64,000 nt of DNA from Sthenelais limicola (Eukaryota > Annelida > Polychaeta > Phyllodocida > Sigalionidae), in NCBI GenBank assembly GCA_942159475.1, contig OW804095.1, positions 56,696,773 through 56,760,772 of the forward strand. Direction: 5' to 3'. The notes below the pieces were generated by a model. It worked only from the letters and a program-made list of their open reading frames with translations, was not told where the DNA came from and made no database searches. Both the position numbers and the translations under genes were made by a program. Positions 54,472-64,000 of this stretch are shown here, piece after piece (within the stretch, counting starts at the first letter, position 1; each line of letters begins with the position of its first letter).

Positions 54472-55942
54472 TGGCCAATTCCACCAATTTGACAACATTT
54501 GGCCCCCTAGGCCCCCCTGGGTACCCAAAAATAAATTTTACATTAATCAGTTGATTTGTTATTTTGTATCAACCTCATATATATGTGCATTGAACTACAA
54601 AGTATGGAACCATTCTGATTATTAGTAATTTTTTTACAGGGGGGTCGAAAAATAGATCCCAAATATGAAAAAAATGTCAAAAATAGCATGTCAGGTAATG
54701 GTTCATATTTCTACATGAATTAGAATTTAGATAGAAATAAATAAAACAAATATGCAAATAATGTATTGAACTATTGTGTACTTTATAGGTCTCGACATAA
54801 GGGTAATAGCACTTTTTAGTTTGTGAAAATATTCTTACTAGAAGAAAAGTTAGAGCCAAATAACCATTCAGTAATGGTAATCATAATGGCAGCGACAAGT
54901 TTAATGACCCCGCCTATATTATATCCATTATTCCTGGCTTGAATGGAGGCTTCATTGATACACTTTCTTACAATTAGAGAGTCATTTTTTTAACATATTA
55001 ATAAGGTCTGAAATCATAATTTTGAATGAAATCTGTTTATTATTCATAATGAAATCGATTAGTAATAATGGCCACAGAATCTAGTTCATTTCTGACTCAC
55101 AAAGTGATGTTAATAGACACATATGTTCGTTAGTGGACACATATGTTCGTTAGTGGACACATATGTTCGTTAGTGGACAATGGGCCATATTGCTGTATAA
55201 ATCATATGAAAATTAGGCAGAAATAATAACTATTGATCTATATAAACTGATATTATACTAAATCAATAATAAATGTCAAATTTAAAGTTCATTCTTAAAA
55301 TACTGCCTTATAAAACCATAAAAAGCCTTAAATAGGGTGTTCGTTAGTGGACACTATCTCCAGTCCCTATAGGTTCTTGGCACTATGCATTTTCTCTGCT
55401 ATGTTTCAAGAAAAACTTTAACCAATACATTTAATGTTCATTACATATCAAATCCAATGCATTTTATCATTATTTGTTATAATTGGATAATTTTCATTTT
55501 TTTGAAAAAAATTATTCCACCTTAGGCAAATAAATGTTCGTTAGTGGACACCAGGGGTACCCATTCCAAAAAAATTTTGTTTTTTATGGCTTTCACCCTG
55601 AAAATCATTTTTTTGCTAAATTTTTTGACACAAATCATGTACAAGTAACCTACTATCACAACATATAATGAAAAATGTTGGATTTTGATGATTATTTAGA
55701 AATTTAGCAATTCCACCATGTAATGACAGTTCAAAAAAACGATTTTTGCCCCCAAAATGGGATTTTGAAATAAAAAAAATGAAAAAAATTGGCTAAAAAT
55801 GAAAAAAATGTGGTTCCACAGGTTGGTAGAACCATCCAATCAAAAACAATAATCAAATTAATGGTAATTAATTTGATTTAAGCCCATTTCATCCCTTTCC
55901 ACGGTTGGGGGCCAAATGTTGTCAAATTGGTGGAATTGGCCA
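54472..55942. mobile_element. 1.47-kb nonautonomous DNA transposon with perfect 36-bp TIRs
   Basis: The left end (54472-54507, starting TGGCCAATTCCACCAATTTG) is the exact complement of the right end (55907-55942). The interior is AT-rich and noncoding but carries GTTCGTTAGTGGACAC several times: in a three-unit 20-bp tandem (55116-55175) and singly at 55339 and 55536. Perfect TIRs point to recent mobility. No transposase and no clear target duplication were seen, so the superfamily is unknown. Confidence 0.92.
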
Positions 55943-58900
55943 TGTATGTTTGTGACGCGGGGTAGGGCTGGTGACGCGGATTAACATTAGAAAACTATTA
56001 TCTGGAGCTATACCAAAACGTGCATGTTAAGCGGAATGTATCAACTAAAGTAGGCCTACACAGGAATATGCTAATAAATTACTGATAGTGTTTGTCAGGC
56101 AGCAAAACTCTGTGCAATATGAAAATGCCTAATAAAGTTGTAATAAATGGAACGTGAAAAATTGTATAAAAATGAATATTCTGGTACAACAGAAGAAATG
56201 AAATAGTACGTGAAAGCATTTTGTATAAAAATGGAATAGCCTGGCTCAACAGACTAACAATGTAGCAAAGGGTTAAAAATAACCAAGTTGACTATGGAAC
56301 TCACTTGAAAAGGGGAAAAGACAATATTTTAAATGTAAGTGTTGTGGAATTACAGATTGTATATAGAAATTCAGTCGAGGGTGCGGTTAGTGAACCGAGT
56401 AAGTAGTGTAAGATCATTAACAGTGATCGAATAGGGAGTAATATGAAAAAAATGACGAGAGAGTTTTGTTATGTTTGAGATTTATAGATCATATGTGAAG
56501 TTTCAGCTAGTATAGGGGCGCTAAAACACCATTTATCCACCAGTAGAGAGGATAAACCCTGACGTTATTGACGTTATTCACCAGAATGACAAAATACATC
56601 GTAAATTTTAAAATTTTACCGTTGAACTATAATTTATTATTGAAACTAATGCGCTCTAATGTGGATTAAGACAACATATATACTGTTACTAAAAGGATAA
56701 TTGTTCATATTAAGTCCATTAATATGCCGATGGACGCCTGGGAAGAGCAGCAATGCGTTGACAGGTCACACCCTTTTTCTCGTTAAATTATTGTAACTGT
56801 CTACTAAGAAATACAAATTCTTAAATGTATATAAAATGGAACCATATACTATGGATGGATTACTTATACTAGGATTATATTATTATTTTATTTAATTGTG
56901 GATTTTTAAAAAGAAATCAATTATAATTCTGAATGTAATTCCCACTTTCAGCTATAGATTAATGTGTGACTACAAGTGTAACATGCCCCAGATAGAGATT
57001 AATACAATAGCAATGTGAACGTAATGTTGCACTCATGTGAAAGTATGTGTTACTGGGCAATGATCAATGTGATAAAGAGTGGCGTTTGCATGGCGGTAGT
57101 ACAATAACAATATGAAACGTCTGGGTGTAAACACCTATAGATATGTTTTTAAACCATCTACTTCATATGATAAGAGCAAGACTCTATAGTGGGATATCCT
57201 TGTATCGTGATTATGAATTCCCGCATTTAAATTTATCAAAAGGTATTGTAACGTACCGGTTGTGATTTGACATGTCAATCATAAATGCTAATTGTGGAAT
57301 TGGATCGTGGTTCACGTGCGCTTGTGTGCACGTTTTTCTTTAGATAAGACATATTAAATATCATTCCTTAATAAGACTAGTAGCAATTAGAACTAACACT
57401 CACTCAGTTTGATTAACGCAATGAGAAGTATTCCTGTGTGAATATACATGGTGGTAATTGGAGTGAAGCACTATCGCTTCTCGACTATATCCAGAAAAGG
57501 GACGTCGATCGGTGGTTGTTGCTATCTCTGTCCTTCACTCACTGCACTGATCCTATGACCCAGACCAAGGTCCAGGCCAGTGCACAAAGTCCTAAATTTA
57601 AGCGTTCGTCACAATTATAAGGCCTGGCCTACTGAATGTATGCGTTATCTGTTTGATAAGAAGTTGGCAATGGCATTGTCTATGGAAGGCATACGGGTGA
57701 AGCTCCAATCACTTGGTCCCACGACAGCTACGTCAAGATTGTGCGTGCATGCAGGTGCCTCTGTCAGGTCGATCTAGCAATATGTTGCATCACATCACAG
57801 GGAAGAGAAATGAATACATTCTATGTGTGTTATTACCAGCGATACCAATGGAAGTGGATGATGGTTGACAAGAACATGTCGCTAGCATTTTTTTGAAGTG
57901 AAGACCGCCTGCAAAGTTCATCGGAATACAGACTCTTTCTTGTTGGTTGTTTGTCGGCTCCTTTGAACAGCGTTTCCTCCCACCCAAGACTATTAGTCCT
58001 ATATTTATGTTTTTTCTCTCTCTATGTTTGTCACATGATAACAATGTCAGATCTCAGTATCCCGTTCCCTTGCAAGTAGGTTACCGTACCGTAACTATAA
58101 AATGATCCGTCGCAGATCCCTCATATGGATAGACAATTTAAGCCACAGAACTTTCAAAAGCATCATAATGGCATTAGCCTATGAATCACGTGAACTTGAG
58201 TCTCTCGCGGTGACTATTTTCCCTAGTGCATTTTGTGTCCCAGTTACCCCAGGACCATAGTGGTATTCGTATCTAACTCTAGGCTATGTCACAACAGGAG
58301 CCAGTTCCAGGGAACTGTCTGTCAATCAAAGTTTGAGTCATACACAATGGTGGAGTCGCTCTACAGATAGATAGCCTATGGACCGAGGCCCCAATGACAC
58401 GCCCACTCCGCCACGTGCTTCAAACAACCGGATGTTTACATCACGTGGAGAAACTTAGTCAAGCATCAGGTACTGTACTTTAGTTATTCCTTCAGTCGGC
58501 GTATTTTCTTCTACTTATCCCCACTAAGTTATAGTTTGTGTATGTATACCCATTGTGCAAACCTCTACACCATGTAGTTTTACTAAATGTTATTCCCAGT
58601 GTTGTTAGTAAATTCAAAAGGCTCTCGGAGGAAATGTCCTGTTCACCCTCACGTGCGATACGGGCCATGTTTTGCAATTTTGTCAGGATGGTGATTAGAT
58701 TAGATTGTTTAAATGCCATATAATTCCTTATTGCGAATTCCAGGGCACAATAAGCTCAGAATTCAGATATTTGCTCCGGAAGGGTTTGATGGTATTCATC
58801 GGGAAATCCATCTGGAAGCGTGTTGTTTTCCCAGGTCTCCAATAGCCTCCATTATCGCTCAAGTCGATCGTGTCAAACTGTGTTGTGCTGCTGCCAATTT

Positions 58901-58967
58901 CACTTCGGGATGAAATCACCGTTGGTTGAAGAAGTCTGACGATATGTAAGATCTTTTTGACGGACCA
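55943..58967. other. 3 kb without a recognised gene (upstream of MTTP and of the MULE)
   Basis: The MTTP promoter and signal-peptide exon (minus strand) should lie in or above this area but were not found. Three CACGTG E-boxes cluster at 58187, 58412 and 58442. Small open frames around 57.4-58.9 kb have no recognised family. Confidence 0.35.
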
Positions 58968-60936
58968 ATGTCACCACCTACAGATGATGTTACTATTGAT
59001 GAGGACAGTGCTCCATTTGGTGGACCATCTTCATCTGCCACGAATGGTTATCCTCTACCACAAGCAGGGAGATTCTTATCATCTGAGGCACTTCATTCAG
59101 CAATATGTGATGGTGTGGATAGGCATGTTTCTGAAAATATTCCTACAGGGATAAAGGAAAATAAGTACTTTTATTTCAATAATGTTTATAATGTATCAAG
59201 ACAGGTGAAGAAACGTCAAACAAAACTTTGGGATGATTGTGGGGCATGGGTACGAGGACCTAGCAATATTACTGTATATTTTCTCCAGACAGACTCTGGA
59301 CTTTCAGAAATAATGGTGAGAAAGGGCAAATATTGCAAAGAGCAGAGAAAAAAAGAGGGTGGCCGCATCATAAACCGTGAATATTGCCCCATTGAACCCC
59401 AACCCCAGGACCAGGATGTGGTCAAAATCCACAAAACATACGCCACTCACACTGTGTCAGCCAAGTATAAAAGACGAATATCATGGCTTATGGGTGAAAA
59501 TGCCACTCCTGTAGCCCTTGCTGAGTATGTAGGCAGTTTCCCTGGGTTATGCCCTCATGGAAACAGCAGGGGTGGCAGCCGGGATTACATCAAAACAAAA
59601 CCGGCAGTAATGGACAGAATGCGGTCTGAGCAAAGTACAATGCCCAAAGATCTGTATAACAAACTAATTCTGCACGGAGACATTATGGATGCCCCTTGCT
59701 CCCGCAAGCAAGTGGCAAACATGAAATATTGTGAGAAGAGGAGACAGAAAAATGACTATCTGAACCCAAGAAACTTTGCAGACCAAATAATGAATGTTGA
59801 AAACTTGGTCCACTGTGACCCATTCGTACAACATGTTGTCCATTCGAAAGACAAGGTGCCTTCTGTTATTCTATATAACTCAGAACAGATAGAAAGACAT
59901 CCAAAGGTTCTGTTGTTCGGCACCATGCGCAAACACAACTGTACTGGGATTTGACAAAACATTCAACATCTGTGACTTACATCAGAGACACTCCAATAGT
60001 TGGACTGTCTCTGGACTGTCTCTGCTTACATGTCACTGTAGCAGTGTATAAGAACCTGGCAGTACATTCCGGCCGAACAGAGGACTTTCCTCTATTCATA
60101 GGACCAATTTTCCTGCATGGTAATTCAGACTTTGAATCCTTTAATGTTTTTTTTCTCACCTCGCTGGAGCCTTAAAAAATACAACATCTGCACCAGTGAT
60201 TGGGACTGATGATGAGAAGGCAATGGTTAAGGCGGCACATGCCAATTTCCCCCAGTCTTCAATGGTCAGCTGTGTGCGCCATTTGAAAAAAAATGTTTTG
60301 GAGCACCTCCAAAACAGTGTTGGGGTGTCATCAGAGAAAAGGCAAAAAATTATAGATAGCATATTTGGTGACAATGGAGTTGTTGCAGAAGGCGACGAGG
60401 AAAGCTTTCAGCACAAAGTCAAGTGTACAAGGAAAACAATAATCTGTAATGCCCCAGAATTTCTGAAGTACTTTGACAGCCGGGTTGTCAAAATTTTAGA
60501 ACAAAACCTGTCTTCATTTACCAACAATCCTACTTGTCTGAAATTGCTAAACTGGACAAACAATAACTGTGAGTCAATCAATGCAGTTATAAAGCATAAA
60601 GTTCAGTGGCGGCCCCAAACACTTGTAGAGCTTATAGCTAAGCTCAGTGAGTTAGTGAAAGGGCAGTTCAAAGAGGTAGAGAGAGCTTTGGTTGTGTGCG
60701 AGCAATTCACCAAGTTCTCTGTACCTCTGAACATTTGGGCTACAATAACACCAGCACAGAGAATGTCCCACATGAAGAAATTCGGCAAACACAGTGCACT
60801 GCTTAGCAAAAGAACTATTCACTCCCAAGACGGCAGCCAAGCGATGACAGGACCCTCCAATGGGGGAAAGAAACCGGGTCAAATCAAGAGAAAGAGGGCT
60901 GCAAAGACCTCTTCTCTTAAGAAAAGGATTGTTTGA
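58968..60936 (+). pseudogene. Decayed MULE-type (Mutator-like) transposase
   Basis: Three successive frames make up one protein: 58968-59954, about 59950-60147 and about 60150-60936. The first has a long basic domain with CGAWVRGPSNITVYFL and KTYATHTVSAKYKRRISWL. The catalytic core follows: FDKTFNICDLH (first Asp near 59953, in the third frame), then DFPLFIGPIFLHGNSDFESF, VIGTDDEKA (second Asp near 60208), SCVRHLKKNV and NNCESINAVIKH (possible Glu near 60571). Breaks lie near 59946, in a segment at 59985-60030 that looks like a small insertion with CTCTGGACTGT duplicated, and at the T8 run near 60147-60154. The C-terminus is a lysine- and arginine-rich tail. The domain set fits PF10551 MULE transposases. 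It cannot make a functional enzyme as it stands. TIRs were not located. Confidence 0.85.
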
Positions 60937-61847
60937 CCAGCTGTTACTACCCAGATATTATTTGATCTTTTAGTCTATAAGGTATTTCAAAAACGTTGGC
61001 TGTATACCCTAGTATGTATTTTTCTAGTAAGATAACTATCTCTTGTTCCTTGCTGGATATAAATATACTAATTTGAATATGTTATATAGTTTATTGTCAT
61101 GAAATTGACCATGTGTGACACTATCATTGCTTAGCCAACCGATGAACAGGAGAGTTTGGGGACATTATTATACATATTGGATGTAAAAATTCTTTTTCCT
61201 TTTGTTTATTTCCTATGCATATTAGGTTATGAAAAGTTTCAGGTTGTATAGACAAAGTAATAATATAGGAGATTTCTGTAGTACATATCATTTATTTAGT
61301 AGTATCAAAATCAAAATAAGTATCAAGTATCTAAATAAATATTATACAACATGAGAGGGGCATGCACGTTCATGCACCTTTTAGTCACATGAGAGGGGCA
61401 TGCACGTTCATGTAGGTTCGTTCAGGGGCATGTATTTTCCAATGGTTACCTATCTAACTGGTATCTTTTTTGGGCTCCATAACCAGTAAGCCAGATAATC
61501 ATTGGACCATGTTAATTTCGGATTTAGGCTTACATAACTTTAAGTCACCCTGGCCCTGCCTGGCGTTTTTAGTAGGCCTGCTAAGGCCCTAGGCCTTACC
61601 CCGGCTTCCCGGGCCTTACCAATACTCGGGCTAATGCGGGCAATACGTAGGCCTACATGTACGTAGCCTACCGGTCCGTGGGAGATGGCCTACCAGGGAA
61701 TTATGTACAGGTACTGTACCCAGTATCTATACCTACTTAATTCAAGTACGGTAGGCTACTTGGTACTAATATTGAGTATGATCTTTTTTCCATTGAATAG
61801 TTTCCCTCATATTTTAGGGATGTCACTCACATATAGGACCCCTATAT
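60937..61847. other. Noncoding gap between MULE pseudogene and TRMT10A
   Basis: A 26-base unit beginning ACATGAGAGGGGCATGCACG occurs twice, at 61349-61374 and 61387-61412. No gene was seen. Confidence 0.5.
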
Positions 61848-62016
61848 GGGGCCGTCCATATATTATTTAACGTTTTTTTGCCTCAAAATGTAGACCTCCC
61901 CCCCCCCCTGGACTTTAGCTGACTTTGTAACGCAATGTTATACCTATGGGACCGTAACGCATGGTCTGACATGCCCCCCCCCCCCCTCAAGCGTTACGTA
62001 ATTTATAGACGGCTCC
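61848..62016. mobile_element. 169-bp MITE (GGGGCCGTC ends) just upstream of TRMT10A
   Basis: The ends GGGGCCGTCCATATATTA and TAATTTATAGACGGCTCC are imperfect inverted repeats, flanked by TATAT on both sides (61843-61847 and 62017-62021). The interior has two poly-C runs and the motif GTAACGCA. It ends 45 bases before the TRMT10A start codon, so it lies in the promoter or 5' UTR. Confidence 0.78.
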
Positions 62017-62061
62017 TATATGATAATGAGTATATATATGTATAGTTTGATTTATAGAAAC

Positions 62062-62294
62062 ATGGATGTTAAAGAAGAGCAAGAGAATTCCACAATGAAT
62101 CACACAGACGATACAGCAACCCAAGAATCCTCTCAGGCAAAAAAAAGTGAAGATGTTTCTTCTCCTGGTCCCGCTGAGTGCGAGCCCAAGAAACGGAACA
62201 TAAATGCAACGGAAATTCCACCGGGTATGTCAAAAAATCAAATGAAGAAAATGCTAAGGAATCAACGATGGCTAGAAACGAAAGCAACAAGAAG
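62062..62294 (+). CDS. TRMT10A: TRMT10A-like exon 1
   Basis: Starts MDVKEEQENSTMNHTDD and ends KATR plus two bases of an Arg codon at a GTACCG donor. Confidence 0.9.
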
Positions 62295-63830
62295 GTACCG
62301 TATCTATTTAACTTGAATATTATTGGTTTGTACTGGGCTTTCAGTCTTTGGGTTACTGTCTTGGCTCTTATGTAATAGCCACCAATCGCGAATTATAATT
62401 CACACATGGTTTTTTGTTCCACCTTGATTCGATTAATCTTGTATTGGTCTATTTTTCTCGCGCACATCAAGCTGGATGGCTTGTTTGAAATTATGTATGA
62501 TAACTTGTAAATATGTCCACACTGGTAACAGGTAAAAAATCCGATTAGGGGACCTGAATCACCCAGTTTAAATAAAATCTTTAAAAAAAATGTAAATTAT
62601 TGTAATGGTCCATGCGAATAAAGTTTTGGGATATTGGCTCCCCACCATGTCACCTTTCCAGAAAAAAACTTCTCCAAAGAACTTCTTTTTCTTACCTCTG
62701 ACTTCTACAAAACTACTTGGAATGTTTTAGGATTCTGTGTGTTTTACTAAAACTTTTACGCCATGTGTACTTTTCAGAGCTCAAGAAAAGCAAAAGAGGA
62801 AAGAAAAGCGGAAGATATTGAAAGACAGTGGAGAACCCCTACCCCCAAATCGAAAAGTACTAAAAAGGAATTCCATGAAAAATTCCTCTTGTCATACTAG
62901 TATCGTCATAGATTGTTCTTTTGATGATCTAATGGTAGAAAAGGTAATTTCAATGGCTTTGTATTATTTCAGATAATTTCAAGTGAATGATCCAACAATT
63001 CTGAAATCTTTCAGTAGAATATACCAAGAGGTAACAAGTTTATATGAAAAATTTGATCGGCATTTTGATATTCAATATTTTGTAAAATGTGACTTGGGGC
63101 AGATGAAAAACCCCCATTTGGGGATCCTGTATACCAGTATACACAATCTTTTAAAAAATATCATACCTTCTTCTAATTTTAAATTGGTTAAATATCTGTT
63201 CTTGGTCGATGGAATCCTGGAAAAATGATTAATATTCAAAACCATAAACATTTCGGGTTTTAACTCTTCACGCTCGACACTTAACAGTTGGGATAAGTAA
63301 TGTTTGCTTCCATATATTTCCTTGTTTGTAGGTATCCTTACTTGAATTTTGTTTTTCTTCTTCACAGGACATAAATAAATTAGTGAAACAATTGAATTAT
63401 TGTTATGCAGCCAATAGGCGTATGGCAGACCCTGTTCAGGTTAGATTTTTTTCACATCCTAGACATTTAATCTAATAATGAATTGAAATAGATTAATTTC
63501 AGTTTCACGACATTTTTCGGGGTTCCGTGTTGTGTAAACTACTTACTATCGATAGTGCATGGAAAATCTTTACCCAGTTTTAAACGCTTTCGTTCAGATT
63601 GAATAAGATTTTCATTTGGAATCCACCCTGTATAAACAAACTGCCTGACCAGAATTGTTTATCCCATTAACTCGCCCTAGGTTCTGAAAATTCCTTATCG
63701 TGGTTAATATGTCGAATAGAACCATGTGATAAGGACATCTAATTCACTTAATTTTCAGTTCCACATTACGAGTTGGGGGAATAAGACAAAAGCTAGAATG
63801 GTTGAGATAGGGGACTACAAAGGCTGGGAT
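62062..63830 (+). CDS. TRMT10A: TRMT10A-like tRNA (guanine-9-N1)-methyltransferase, first four exons
   Basis: Exons 62062-62294, 62778-62943, 63368-63439 and 63759-63830 join with consistent phases and give about 181 residues; the gene continues past the window. The N-terminus is acidic and disordered, then PPGMSKNQMKKMLRNQRW and a basic RAQEKQKRKEKRK helix typical of TRM10 proteins. VIDCSFDDLMVEK opens the SPOUT methyltransferase domain, followed by DINKLVKQLNYCYAANRRM and FHITSWGNKTKARM. TRM10 enzymes use SAM to methylate N1 of G9 in tRNA, in the nucleus or cytosol. The sequence favours TRMT10A/B over mitochondrial TRMT10C; the A versus B choice rests on the DCSFDDLM and CYAANRR segments. 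The start ATG is the first in frame that begins the acidic tail. Confidence 0.92.
62778..62943 (+). CDS. TRMT10A: TRMT10A-like exon 2
   Basis: TTTTCAG acceptor. The first base completes the split Arg codon, then AQEKQKRKEKRKILK to FDDLMVEK; GTAATT donor, phase 0. Confidence 0.93.
63368..63439 (+). CDS. TRMT10A: TRMT10A-like exon 3
   Basis: 24 codons, DINKLVKQLNYCYAANRRM then ADPVQ; TTCACAG acceptor, GTTAGA donor, phase 0. Confidence 0.94.
63759..63830 (+). CDS. TRMT10A: TRMT10A-like exon 4
   Basis: 24 codons, FHITSWGNKTKARMVEIG then DYKGWD; TTTCAG acceptor, GTAAGT donor. The rest of the gene is outside the window. Confidence 0.93.
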
Positions 63831-64000
63831 GTAAGTATGAAAATAATTGAATTGTAGACTCATGTATAACTTTGAAATCCTAGTTTCTTTTTTTCTCTTC
63901 GGCTCAGGGCCCAGTGGTATACCACCTTAGGGTGAATTGGGGAGCCATGATCCAACACATAATTATTTAACACTGATGTAACTGCTCGTTAAGCTAAATA

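Noticed and set aside
54677..54859. Possible MTTP signal-peptide exon (ALTFLLVRIFSQ on the minus strand)
   Set aside because: It begins without ATG, lies inside the 1.47-kb transposon, and has no donor in the required phase.
58492..58919. Small ORFs just upstream of the MULE on both strands
   Set aside because: They do not continue the transposase frame and show no domain.

Overview
This is nuclear DNA of an animal, most likely a marine invertebrate such as a hemichordate, amphioxus or lophotrochozoan; I cannot settle the phylum. The reasons are GT-AG introns of about 0.1 to 3.5 kb, AT-rich noncoding DNA, three conserved animal genes in exon pieces, and a heavy load of LINE, MULE and MITE-type repeats. 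No bacterial operon, CRISPR array or rRNA gene is present.

Layout. 1-4.3 kb: repeat-rich DNA with a long hairpin element, duplicated blocks, long GA-rich polypurine tracts and a 320-bp direct duplication. 4.3-7.0 kb: no recognised gene. 7.06-20.45 kb: a large composite bounded by a 17-bp terminal inverted repeat (TIR). Inside it lies a non-LTR retrotransposon (about 7.6-16.27 kb) and then a 59-bp minisatellite array (17.1-19.8 kb), itself split by a 211-bp MITE with a TA target duplication. About 21.81-21.85 kb (minus): a hammerhead-ribozyme-like motif. 22.75-31.99 kb (plus): a complete four-exon ZCCHC24-like gene. 32-46 kb: intergenic DNA crowded with several MITE families, some nested. 46.0-53.9 kb (minus): fifteen consecutive exons of the large subunit of microsomal triglyceride transfer protein (MTTP); the first (signal peptide) and last exons were not found. 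54.47-55.94 kb: a 1.47-kb nonautonomous DNA transposon with perfect 36-bp TIRs. 58.97-60.94 kb (plus): a decayed MULE-type transposase. 62.06 kb to the end (plus): the first four exons of a TRMT10A-like tRNA m1G9 methyltransferase, running off the window.

The most unusual object is the retrotransposon. Its first ORF reads as a disordered, internally duplicated N-terminus, then a coiled coil, an L1-ORF1p-like region and a C-terminal NADAR (YbiA-like ADP-ribose/N-glycosidase) domain. A separate SGNH-hydrolase ORF follows, then a 1.26-kb noncoding spacer with a thrice-repeated motif, then an ORF with an APE-type endonuclease and a reverse transcriptase. Esterase (SGNH) domains are known in CR1-type LINEs; a NADAR domain on a LINE ORF1 protein is, as far as I know, unusual, and suggests that the element manipulates or resists ADP-ribosylation.

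The three host genes do unrelated jobs (RNA-binding-type zinc-finger protein, lipoprotein assembly in the ER, tRNA methylation) and show no sign of co-regulation.
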